Source: Pseudomonas sp. ICMP22404
GTDB lineage: Bacteria; Pseudomonadota; Gammaproteobacteria; Pseudomonadales; Pseudomonadaceae
Length of the DNA: 64,000 nucleotides
Direction of reading: 5' to 3'
Assembly: GCF_006227205.1 (NCBI RefSeq)
Contig: NZ_VCNG01000017.1
Location: forward strand, 1 to 64,000
The notes under the pieces were generated by a model. That model did not search any database and was not told the origin of the DNA. It was given only the letters and a program-made list of their open reading frames with translations. Both the position numbers and the translations under genes were made by a program. Positions 1 to 7,677 of this stretch are shown here, piece after piece (position 1 is the first letter of the stretch; every line of letters starts with the position of its first letter).

Positions 1-967
1 CCATCACCACCGCAGCTACCTCTACGAACCCGGCACCTTCCGCCCGCTGGCGCTGCTCGACGGCAAAGGCCTCAACGCCTGCCCGTTCTACTACCACCTC
101 GACCACCTGGGGACACCGCAGGAACTGACCAACTACGGCGGCCAGATCGTCTGGTCGGCGCGCTACCACGGCTACGGTAAAGTCCGAGCGATAGAGCACG
201 GCGGCGGCGAACAGCTGGAACAACCGCTGCGCTTCCAGGGCCAATACTTCGACCCGGAAAGCGGCCTGCACTACAACCGGCACCGCTACTACAATCCGGA
301 AACGGGCCGCTACCTGACCCCTGATCCGAGCAAACTGACGGGTGGGCTCAATGGGTACCGGTACACCCTGAACCCGACGGGGTGGGTGGATCCGTTGGGG
401 TTGGTGGATTGCCCGGGGAAGGGTGGGTGCAGGCCGGCGGTTGGGGAGCAGGATCCGGCTGCCAAGGTTGGGGTAGATGAGGGAGAGCCGCGACTGCCGA
501 TGACGGCGGAGCAGCGGCGGGCTCGGATTGATGAGTTAGCGGAGGCGAATGCTAAGCGACGTGTAGAGGAGTATGAGAGGAAATATGACATGCATACTGT
601 TGCTAAGCATAATCCCGAGATACCAGATAGGGCGGTAAGGCAGCGGCCAATTGACGGGAGTCATCCAACGATAAACGGACAAATAGGCCCCGTGAGCTCT
701 AGCTCTCAATTTAAGAGTTGGAGAATGCAGATGCACGCACTAAATGAAGCTCTTACAAGAACGGCTCGGGGTTTACCCGCGCATACGGGATTCGACAGAA
801 GGCAAAACCCTATTGTTAGGATGGAAATGCCTGGCGCCGGTCGGGGGTACAAACCCAACAGAAGAGATAGAACCAATCCAATTCTGAATGAACACATGAA
901 TGGTGCAGAAGTGAAATTTGACAGAATTCAAACTGATAAACCGTTTACTGCCTTTCCTATTGATTAA
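1..967 (+). CDS. Rhs-family polymorphic toxin, C-terminal part (5' truncated by window)
   Basis: The frame is open from base 2 to the TAA at 965-967, so only the last ~321 codons are visible. The first ~130 residues are Rhs core: HLDHLGTP, RFQGQYFDPESGLHYNRHRYY, and the hallmark junction (DPSKLTGGLNGYRY then NPTGWVDPLGL, ending near base 405). The ~185 residues after DPLGL are a variable tip with no core repeats. The DNA becomes AT-richer from about base 560, typical of a swapped toxin cassette. Established for the family: the core forms a shell that carries a C-terminal toxin, often delivered by type VI secretion. I do not recognise the toxin fold. Its last ~110 residues are rich in Arg, His and Asn (WRMQMHALNE, GRGYKPNRRDR), which might suit a nuclease, but that is a guess. 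The presumed immunity gene follows directly. Confidence 0.9.
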   Translation, partial: HHHRSYLYEPGTFRPLALLDGKGLNACPFYYHLDHLGTPQELTNYGGQIVWSARYHGYGKVRAIEHGGGEQLEQPLRFQGQYFDPESGLHYNRHRYYNPETGRYLTPDPSKLTGGLNGYRYTLNPTGWVDPLGLVDCPGKGGCRPAVGEQDPAAKVGVDEGEPRLPMTAEQRRARIDELAEANAKRRVEEYERKYDMHTVAKHNPEIPDRAVRQRPIDGSHPTINGQIGPVSSSSQFKSWRMQMHALNEALTRTARGLPAHTGFDRRQNPIVRMEMPGAGRGYKPNRRDRTNPILNEHMNGAEVKFDRIQTDKPFTAFPID

Positions 968-991
968 GCTAGACGAAAAATGGAGTTGATT

Positions 992-1414
992 ATGTTGCTA
1001 GCTCCCTTCACTGAGTTGCCTTATCAGCCAACTGTCGACGCGCTCTTGGCTGGTATAGATACGGAATATAAAGATGATTCATTTAGAAAGGAGTTGTTGA
1101 GGCTTGACCCGAATAGTGCGTCGGATCGACGAATTATAATTAAAAATTACATAATTAAAGAGCAGGCATATTTGTCGTATAGACATAAATTTTTACTCTT
1201 GATTAAGTTGAAGGAGGCGCTGGAGAACGAGTTTTATGATTTTGGTGCGCTTTTTGAGTATGACTACGAGACAGATGAATCTTCAGCTTCGCCTTGGTTG
1301 GCATCTGAAATCCATACCCCCCGTAGCTTTTTCGAGGATATATATGAACTAGTAAGCGAAGAATGGAAGCAAGATATTGAAAAAGCAGCGCTCGAAGATC
1401 CATCCACTTGGTAG
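992..1414 (+). CDS. Presumed immunity protein for the Rhs toxin tip
   Basis: This 140-aa acidic protein starts 24 bp after the Rhs stop. An ATG at 980 is in frame, but the ATG at 992 has GGAG (982-985) six bases upstream while the one at 980 has no ribosome site, so I chose 992. The protein is acidic and rich in Asp/Glu, Tyr and Phe (FEYDYETDESS), with no signal peptide, which suits a cytoplasmic immunity protein. The gene is clearly AT-richer than the genome around it. The immunity role is inferred from position, size and composition only; no family is recognised. Confidence 0.72.
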   Translation: MLLAPFTELPYQPTVDALLAGIDTEYKDDSFRKELLRLDPNSASDRRIIIKNYIIKEQAYLSYRHKFLLLIKLKEALENEFYDFGALFEYDYETDESSASPWLASEIHTPRSFFEDIYELVSEEWKQDIEKAALEDPSTW

Positions 1415-1434
1415 GCGATCTCGAGTTGCCTACT

Positions 1435-3210
1435 TCATACCATCGCCCCAATAGACTCTACGGCCTCAGCCTCAACCAAATACAAACTCCCCCCAGGCAC
1501 TTCCTTCGCATGATGCTTAGCCTGCGAAGCCAGTTCCGCCAACTGGCTCGCATCCAGCTCCCCGCAAACCTCTGAGCGCAGATGCACCACGCCAATCGAT
1601 AGCGACAACAACGCAAATTCCTGTCGAATCCCCTGCCGGTTCAACGCCGTAAAGCACCCAGCCTCCAGATGCTCAGGACGATAGAACCGGCGGCAATGGG
1701 TCTGGAAGTCGCTCAGCAGCTGGTTCAGGCGCTTGCGCCAGTCTTCCGGGCCGAGGACCAGCAGGAAGTCGTCGCCGCCGATGTGGCCCACGAAGTCGCG
1801 GCTGGGGTCGATGCGTTCGTTCAGGCATTGGGCCAGGCACAGCAGGACTTCGTCGCCGCGACCGTAGCCATAGATGTCGTTGAAGGGTTTGAAGCTGTCG
1901 ATGTCGACGTAGCAGATCACCGCTTCCTGTCGCTGTTGCAGCAGACGGGTAAGGCACTGCTGGATCGGTACGTTGCCCGGCAGCAGGGTCAGCGGGTTGG
2001 CATAGCGGGCCTGTTGGATCTTCAGTTCGGTGATGAGCTTGAGCACGTCGATCACCCGGCCCAGCCCCAGGTAGTGACCGTTGAGGGTGATGATGAAGTC
2101 TTCTTCGATGCGCTGGCGGGCGCGGCTGGTGATGAGGCGGCTGACTTGTTGCAGCGATTGGCTCAGTTCCACGGCCAGGAAATCATCGCTCATCAGGCGG
2201 CTGATGGGTTTGCGGGCGAACAGGTCGGTGGCGAAGGGTTTGAGCAAGGCGTCCGAGAGTGAATGGCGGTGGACGATGCCGCAGGGGCGGTTCTGATTGT
2301 CCAGCACGGCCAGGGAATTGAGGTTGGCCTGGCGCCGAAAAGCGTCCAGGACCCGTGCCGTAGGGGTGTCATGGGGCATGGCCGGTTGCTCGTTGAGCAG
2401 GGCGCTGAGGTCGTTGATTTCATCGCTCAGCGGCACCGTGCCGCTGTCCTGCCTGGGCATCAGCGCCTTGGCATCCCGTGATGGCTGTTCCTGAGGGCGG
2501 GCAAGCAGGTATCCCTGGACCAGATCGACGCCCATTTCCATCAGCACCGCCAGTTCTTCCGGCAGTTCGATGCCCTCGGCAATCACTTGGGAGCGGGACG
2601 TCCGGGCGATCTTCAGGATCGAGCCGACAAACTCGCGCTTGAGGGCGTCCTGGTGAATGCCGTCGATGAAGTGGCGGTCGATCTTCACGTAATCGGGCCG
2701 CAATTCGGACCACAGCCGCAGGCTCGAATAACCAGCGCCAAGATCGTCCAGGGCAATGGAGAAGCCCATGGCCCGGTAATGATGCAGCGCGTTCTGCAGA
2801 AGCTGGAAATCATCGATCGGGGTTTGTTCGGTCAGCTCGATGACCACCTGGCTGGGCGGGATGCCGAAGTCCTGCAGCAGTTGCAAGGTGCGTCCGGTCT
2901 GGTGCGCCGACTCCAGCAGCGACTCGGGCGAGACATTGAGAAACAGCTTGCCCGGCAATTTTTGCTCGTTGAAGCGTTGGCAGGCACTGCGTCGGCAGGC
3001 CAGTTCCAGTTCACTGAGGCGTCCGGCCTGGCGGGCCACGGAGAGCAAGGCGATGGGAGAGTGCAGCGGGCTGTTGGACGGCCCGCGGGTCAAGGCTTCG
3101 TAACCCAGGATGCGTCGTTCGGACAGGCATACGATCGGTTGGAACAGACTGTGCAAACCGCTTTGAGCCAGGATTGAACTCAAGGCACTCAGCTGTTCGG
3201 TCGTGGTCAT
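1435..3210 (-). CDS. EAL-CBS-GGDEF cyclic-di-GMP protein
   Basis: A 591-aa cytosolic protein with no membrane segment. An EAL phosphodiesterase domain comes first (about 20-250) with EALTRG at 38-43, then ELTE, DDLGAGYS, KIDRHF and EGIE, so the metal-binding set looks intact. A CBS pair occupies the middle (~270-400) and a GGDEF domain the end (~420-580). The GGDEF signature reads GGDDF (478-482). Asp replaces the usual catalytic Glu, and there is no RxxD inhibitory site at the expected distance (PSRD is there). The protein is therefore more likely a phosphodiesterase with a weak or regulatory GGDEF domain; this is inference. It lies downstream of prc on the same strand, but a strong terminator separates them, so it has its own promoter. 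Its stop lies 20 bp from the convergent immunity gene. Confidence 0.93.
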   Translation of the reverse strand: MTTTEQLSALSSILAQSGLHSLFQPIVCLSERRILGYEALTRGPSNSPLHSPIALLSVARQAGRLSELELACRRSACQRFNEQKLPGKLFLNVSPESLLESAHQTGRTLQLLQDFGIPPSQVVIELTEQTPIDDFQLLQNALHHYRAMGFSIALDDLGAGYSSLRLWSELRPDYVKIDRHFIDGIHQDALKREFVGSILKIARTSRSQVIAEGIELPEELAVLMEMGVDLVQGYLLARPQEQPSRDAKALMPRQDSGTVPLSDEINDLSALLNEQPAMPHDTPTARVLDAFRRQANLNSLAVLDNQNRPCGIVHRHSLSDALLKPFATDLFARKPISRLMSDDFLAVELSQSLQQVSRLITSRARQRIEEDFIITLNGHYLGLGRVIDVLKLITELKIQQARYANPLTLLPGNVPIQQCLTRLLQQRQEAVICYVDIDSFKPFNDIYGYGRGDEVLLCLAQCLNERIDPSRDFVGHIGGDDFLLVLGPEDWRKRLNQLLSDFQTHCRRFYRPEHLEAGCFTALNRQGIRQEFALLSLSIGVVHLRSEVCGELDASQLAELASQAKHHAKEVPGGSLYLVEAEAVESIGAMV

Positions 3211-3226
3211 GGCGATCTCTGGCGAT

Positions 3227-3264
3227 AAAAAAAGGACCGGGCACCTTGGTGGGGTGCCCAGTCC
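3227..3264 (-). terminator. Rho-independent terminator after prc
   Basis: Read on the minus strand, a GGACTGGGCACC / GGTGCCCGGTCC stem (3234-3264, one mismatch) is followed by seven T residues (3227-3233). It sits 66 bp after the prc stop and just upstream of the EAL-GGDEF start, so it insulates that gene from prc transcription. Confidence 0.88.
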
Positions 3265-3329
3265 TGTATTTCACGACAGACTGATGTCAGTTTGATGACA
3301 GTCCGACGAGAGTCACCATTAAATGGCCA

Positions 3330-5444
3330 TCATCCTTGCTTGGCGACCGCTGTATTGAGTTTCAGGTAATCCAGCAGGATTCGCCCGGTCTCGCTCAGGT
3401 ACGCATCGTCTTCCGGCTTGGTCTTTTCCGGTTCGGTGATCAGGTCTTCGTCTTCTTTCTTCAGTTCCTTGAGCGGCTCTTCGCCCTTGGCCTTGCGACG
3501 CAGGTTTTCCATCGCCAGTTGCTTGGCCTCGATGTCGGCATGCTGGGCGCGACGGTCGGCTTCGTTGAGGCTGACGGTTTTCTCCAGCATCAATTTCTGC
3601 GCCAGGGCCAGCTTGTCACGGATGAACACGAACTCGGCATCCTGAGAGGTGCGGGTGTCGTGGTCGGACTTGAGCTGGGCCAGGAACGGTTTGAACGGGT
3701 CCACCGCCGGTTTGATCGCTGGCCGGATGGTGTCCCATGGCATGGCTTCGGGCAGGGCGCTTTCGCCGATTTCCTTGGTGTCGATGATCGACGGGTAATC
3801 GATGTCAGGCAGCACGCCCTGGTGCTGGGTGCTCTGGCCGGACACCCGGTAGAACTTGGCCAGGGTCAGTTTCAGTTCGCCATGGTTCAGCGGCTGGATG
3901 GTCTGCACGGTGCCTTTGCCGAACGTCTGGCCACCGATGATCAACGCCCGGTGATAGTCCTGCATGGCGCCGGCAAAAATCTCCGAGGCCGACGCCGACA
4001 GGCGGTTGACCAGCAAGGCCATCGGCCCTTTGTAGAACGCGCCCGGGTTCTCGTCTTCGAGTACGTCCACCCGGCCATCGGCGTTGCGCACCAGCACGGT
4101 AGGGCCCTTGTCGATGAACAGGCTGGTCAGTTCGGTGGCTTCCTGCAAGGAGCCGCCGCCGTTGTTGCGCAAGTCGATGACGACGCCGTCGACCTTGTCC
4201 TTCTGCAGCTCGGTCAGCAGCTTCTTGACGTCGCGGGTGGTGCTCTTGTAGTCCGGATCCCCGGCGCGGAACGCCTTGAAGTCCAGGTAGAAGGCCGGGA
4301 TCTCGATGACGCCGAGCTTGTAATCCTTGCCATCCTGTTTCAGGTTGAGGATCGATTTCTTCGCGGCCTGTTCTTCCAGTTTCACCGCTTCGCGGGTGAT
4401 GGACACGATCTTGCTGGTCTGGTCGTTCGGCGCATTGCTGGCCGGAATGACTTCCAGACGCACCACCGAGCCTTTCGGGCCTCGGATCAGCTTGACCACT
4501 TCGTCCAGACGCCAGCCGACCACGTCGACCATTTCCTTGTTGCCTTGGGCGACACCGATGATCTTGTCCGCCGGGCTGACCTGCTTGGTCTTGTCGGCAG
4601 GGCCCGCCGGTACCAGGCGCACGATCTTCACCTGGTCGTTGTCGCTCTGCAGGACCGCGCCGATGCCTTCCAGGGACAGGCTCATGTTGATGTCGAAGTT
4701 CTCCGCGTTATCCGGCGACAGATAATTGGTGTGCGGGTCGTAGGACATGGCGAAGGTGTTGATGTACGCCTGGAAAACGTCTTCGGCGCGAGTCTGGTCC
4801 AGACGGGCCAACTGGTTCTTGTAGCGCTTGGTCAGGGTTTCCTGGATCTGCTTGGAATCCTTGCCGGCGATTTTCATGCGCAGCACCTCGTCCTTGACGC
4901 GTTTGCGCCACAGGTCATCGAGTTCGGCTGTGCTCTTGAGCCAAGGGGCGTCCTTGCGGTCGACCAGCAGGGTTTCCTTGGCATTGAAGTCGATCTTGTC
5001 GACGCCTTTGTTCAGCTCGGCAATGGCGTAATCCAGGCGCGCCTTCACGCGGTCCAGGTAACGCTTGTAGATGACGAACCCGGCGTTGAGGTCGCCGCTC
5101 TTGAGGAAGTCGTCGAACTGGGTCTTCCACTTGTCGAATTCAGCGATATCGCTGGCCATGAAATAGCTGCGCGACGGATCAAGCAGCTTCAGGTAGCTGT
5201 CATAGATGATGACCGAGCGCGCGTCATCGAGCGGTGGTTTGCTGTAGTGGTGGCGCTTTAGCAACTCAACGACGTTAAGGCTGGCAATCACCTCGTCGCG
5301 ATCAGGTTGAAGCTTGTCCCAGCTGTTGGCTGCGAACGTATCGCTCGACAGGGGTAACAGACCGAGGCCAATGACAAGCGCGAGGGCGGTACTGGGGAAC
5401 AGGTGCTTCATACTGATTCGACGCAGGGACAATTGATAACGCAT
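3330..5444 (-). CDS. prc: Tail-specific periplasmic protease Prc (S41)
   Basis: A 704-aa carboxy-terminal processing protease. The order is signal peptide (~1-38, ending near DTFA-AN), N-terminal helical domain, PDZ domain (~255-335), S41 protease core and a charged C-terminal domain. The Ser nucleophile is S487 in SASASEIF and the general-base Lys is K510 in TFGKGTVQ, as in E. coli Prc. Established role: degrades or trims periplasmic proteins and lytic enzymes; in Pseudomonas it also affects alginate control through MucA degradation. The start could instead be the ATG at 5411, which gives a conventional signal peptide (MKHLFPSTAL...). Neither start has a strong ribosome site. It is transcribed divergently from the quinone oxidoreductase. 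Confidence 0.95.
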   Translation of the reverse strand: MRYQLSLRRISMKHLFPSTALALVIGLGLLPLSSDTFAANSWDKLQPDRDEVIASLNVVELLKRHHYSKPPLDDARSVIIYDSYLKLLDPSRSYFMASDIAEFDKWKTQFDDFLKSGDLNAGFVIYKRYLDRVKARLDYAIAELNKGVDKIDFNAKETLLVDRKDAPWLKSTAELDDLWRKRVKDEVLRMKIAGKDSKQIQETLTKRYKNQLARLDQTRAEDVFQAYINTFAMSYDPHTNYLSPDNAENFDINMSLSLEGIGAVLQSDNDQVKIVRLVPAGPADKTKQVSPADKIIGVAQGNKEMVDVVGWRLDEVVKLIRGPKGSVVRLEVIPASNAPNDQTSKIVSITREAVKLEEQAAKKSILNLKQDGKDYKLGVIEIPAFYLDFKAFRAGDPDYKSTTRDVKKLLTELQKDKVDGVVIDLRNNGGGSLQEATELTSLFIDKGPTVLVRNADGRVDVLEDENPGAFYKGPMALLVNRLSASASEIFAGAMQDYHRALIIGGQTFGKGTVQTIQPLNHGELKLTLAKFYRVSGQSTQHQGVLPDIDYPSIIDTKEIGESALPEAMPWDTIRPAIKPAVDPFKPFLAQLKSDHDTRTSQDAEFVFIRDKLALAQKLMLEKTVSLNEADRRAQHADIEAKQLAMENLRRKAKGEEPLKELKKEDEDLITEPEKTKPEDDAYLSETGRILLDYLKLNTAVAKQG

Positions 5445-5550
5445 ATTAGGCCGTCTTTGAAGTCGCCGGTTCCATGTGGCCCGGGCGCATAATGCAAGAA
5501 AGCCCGGCGTTACAGCAGCGGGCCCAGTCGAGACTCACTATGGAGGCACC

Positions 5551-6513
5551 GTGAAAGCATTGCAAGGCGTTGAAGGCCAAGTGGTATGGGCTGATGAGCC
5601 AAGTCCGACATGCGACGTAGGGCAAGTTCGCATTCGTGTGGCGGCTGCCGGCCTGAATCGGGCCGATTTGTTGCAGAAAGCCGGACTTTATCCGCCGCCT
5701 CCCGGGGCCAGTCACGTGCTGGGCTTGGAGTGTTCCGGGATCATCAGCGAGGTTGGGCCGGGCTCGGCCTGGCAGGTGGGCGACCGCGTGTGTGCCTTGC
5801 TCGCCGGCGGTGGCATGGCCGAGGAGGTGGTGGTCGATGCCCGGCATGTGCTGCCGGTGCCCGAGGGCCTGTCCTTGGCTGAAGCCGCCGCGCTGCCTGA
5901 GGTCTACAGCACTGCGTGGCTGAATCTGTTCCAGTTGGCAGGCCTCAAGCCGGGGGAAAAAGTGCTGCTGCACGCCGGAGCCAGTGGCGTCGGTTCCGCT
6001 GCAATTCAACTGTGCAAGGCGTTTGGCAACCCATGCTGGGTCAGTGTCGGTTCTGCCGATCGGCTGGCTTATTGCGAGGCGCTGGGCGCCCAGGGCGGGG
6101 TTGTGCGGGCGGACGACATCGAGCGCTTGAACGACTTCGCGCCCTTCGACGTGATCCTCGATCCGGTGGGCGCCAGCTACGCCAGACTCAACGTGAAACT
6201 TTTGTCAGTTGACGGGCGTTGGGTGTTGATCGGGCTGATGGGCGGACGGGAAAGCCACCTGGACCTGGCGAAGATCCTCGCCAAGCGTATCCAGTTGCTG
6301 GGTTCGACCCTGCGCAGTCGCGACGATCAATTCAAGGCCGATCTGCTGCGGGAGCTGGGTGAACATGTCTGGCCGTTATTCACCGAGAAACGCCTGAGCC
6401 CACAGTTGGCCGCGACATTCCCGATCCAGGAAGCCGAGGCGGCGTTCGCCGAGCTGGCGACCAACCAGGTATCAGGAAAATTGGTGCTGGTGATTGATGA
6501 AAGCCTGAACTGA
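5551..6513 (+). CDS. NAD(P)H quinone oxidoreductase, PIG3/zeta-crystallin type
   Basis: A 320-aa zinc-independent medium-chain reductase. The reading frame extends upstream, but a GTG at 5551 has GGAGG (5542-5546) four bases ahead, and the protein then starts conventionally (VKALQGVEGQVVW). The GroES-like N-terminal half has ADLLQKAGLYPPPPGASHVLGLE. The Rossmann nucleotide site is HAGASGVGSAAIQLCKAFG. No structural zinc cysteine cluster is visible. The family reduces quinones or alpha,beta-unsaturated carbonyls with NADPH. The gene is divergent from prc and is followed by two REP pairs. Confidence 0.92.
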   Translation: MKALQGVEGQVVWADEPSPTCDVGQVRIRVAAAGLNRADLLQKAGLYPPPPGASHVLGLECSGIISEVGPGSAWQVGDRVCALLAGGGMAEEVVVDARHVLPVPEGLSLAEAAALPEVYSTAWLNLFQLAGLKPGEKVLLHAGASGVGSAAIQLCKAFGNPCWVSVGSADRLAYCEALGAQGGVVRADDIERLNDFAPFDVILDPVGASYARLNVKLLSVDGRWVLIGLMGGRESHLDLAKILAKRIQLLGSTLRSRDDQFKADLLRELGEHVWPLFTEKRLSPQLAATFPIQEAEAAFAELATNQVSGKLVLVIDESLN

Positions 6514-6540
6514 GTGGACCCGTGGAGCGACAGTGGGGCC

Positions 6541-6632
6541 TGTGGGAGCCGAGCTTGCTCGCGATTGCGTCGGATCAGTTTGCAGCGTAGTTGACTGACC
6601 CACCGCCATCGCGAGCAAGCTCGGCTCCCACA
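6541..6632. repeat. REP pair (inverted, fluorescens type)
   Basis: TGTGGGAGCCGAGCTTGCTC at 6541-6560 and its inverse ending TCCCACA at 6632 form a head-to-head REP doublet (BIME/REPIN). The region 6514-7071 holds only this pair, the next one and about 300 bp in which I see no gene. Confidence 0.9.
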
Positions 6633-6675
6633 AGTATGGGTGCCCGAACATTGCTTTCATGAACCCGCGAAAACC

Positions 6676-6765
6676 TGTGGGAGCGAGCCTGCTCGCGATG
6701 GCGGCACCACAGACAACATCGTGCAAGCTGACCCACCGCTATCGTGAGCAAGCTCGGCTCCCACA
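6676..6765. repeat. REP pair (inverted)
   Basis: A second REP doublet with arms TGTGGGAGCGAGCCTGCTCG and the inverse ending GGCTCCCACA. The two arms differ slightly (C or T before GCTCGC, ATCGTGAG in place of ATCGCGAG), so the copies are diverging. Confidence 0.88.
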
Positions 6766-7074
6766 AGGTTTCAATGTCCGGGCGTTGGTCCGAACCGCGA
6801 TTCTTGAAAGTAGACGTTACCTCTGTCCGCCGGTTAATACCTTCATGGTTGTAGATCCACGCCCCCTCTGCGGCGAAATTCGCGACGTCAGCGTATTGCC
6901 GTGAACAAGCCATTGTTCTGTATGCCCCCGTACAGGTCAGTTTGATTTCACTCACTAGATGGATATACACCCTGTCAGGTCTGCCAGTAGACGGCGTGAA
7001 GACAGCCGCTCTAGATTTGCTTCGAGAGCCATAGAGGTCTCTCTGATAGTTTCCCTGACAGAAGAGGTGCCATG

Positions 7075-7317
7075 ATGGCCAAACAAGAGATCCGCCTGTC
7101 CAAAGAAGATATTGACGGCGACAGCTCACCCGATATTCTCGTGGAGTTCTATAAAAACGAGGCGCTACAGTTCGCGACTTTTATCTCCGCTTCAAAAACG
7201 AACGGTGCCTACGATACCGTCAACGTCAAGACTGATACCGATGCTGATGGCGATATGGACGTGCAGGACGAAAATGCCCTGCTGGAACTGGCCAAGGCCT
7301 TTTCCGTGTTCGAGTAG
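7075..7317 (+). CDS. Small acidic protein with two calcium-loop-like motifs
   Basis: An 80-aa acidic protein. ATGs stand at 7072 and 7075; GAGG at 7064-7067 gives a better spacing (7 bases) for 7075. Two Asp-rich loops are visible, DIDGDSSPD near the start and DTDADGDMDVQDE near residues 54-66. Both follow the D-x-D-x-D-G pattern of EF-hand or dockerin calcium loops. There is no signal peptide or membrane segment. The function is unknown and calcium binding is inferred from the motif alone. The gene stands alone between REPs and the lipoprotein gene, in a patch absent from the core gene order I remember. Confidence 0.7.
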   Translation: MAKQEIRLSKEDIDGDSSPDILVEFYKNEALQFATFISASKTNGAYDTVNVKTDTDADGDMDVQDENALLELAKAFSVFE

Positions 7318-7465
7318 CGTGGGGGGATGTCTGTTTACGCCGCACTACGGACATTAATGTTCGCACGCTCCCTTATCTGCTTGGAGTCGATCCGGGCACA
7401 AGTGCCATCGGACACTTCGGAACAAGGAGTCAATCCGCGCCAGCAGACAGTCATGGCACGCTTCC

Positions 7466-7559
7466 CTGTGGCGAGGGAGCTTGCTCTCACTGGAGTGCGA
7501 AGCGCTCAAAAAAAGCGGGCTGCTGCGCACTCAAGCGGGAGCAAGCACCCTCGTCACAA
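7466..7559. repeat. Degenerate inverted repeat of the TGTGGCGAGG family
   Basis: CCTGTGGCGAGGGAGCTTGC and an inverse arm (GGGAGCAAGC...CCTCGTCACAAGG) flank a smaller GCGAAGCGC-like core. The arms are imperfect, so this is an old copy. The interval 7318-7677 otherwise shows no gene I would defend. Confidence 0.6.
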
Positions 7560-7677
7560 GGGCCTGTATTCCATTCATTGATCCGGTAATTGCTCGAACT
7601 GTCATTCCTGACAGTAGGCAACCCCTGACTTTCGCGCCTTTAATCGAAGCCGGTACCGCCTTGAGTGGAGTCCAGCC

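Noticed and set aside
3336-5261. A 641-codon open frame on the plus strand opposite prc
   Set aside because: It is a GC-driven shadow of prc: no ribosome site, composition typical of an antisense frame (Val, Gly, Gln-rich), and the opposite strand encodes a well-recognised protease.
6575-7129. A 184-codon minus-strand frame through the REP region
   Set aside because: It translates REP sequence (recurrent REQARS/GASLLA-like text), which appears wherever a REP is read in frame. The same applies to the upstream extensions of rluA, the urea transporter and glxR.
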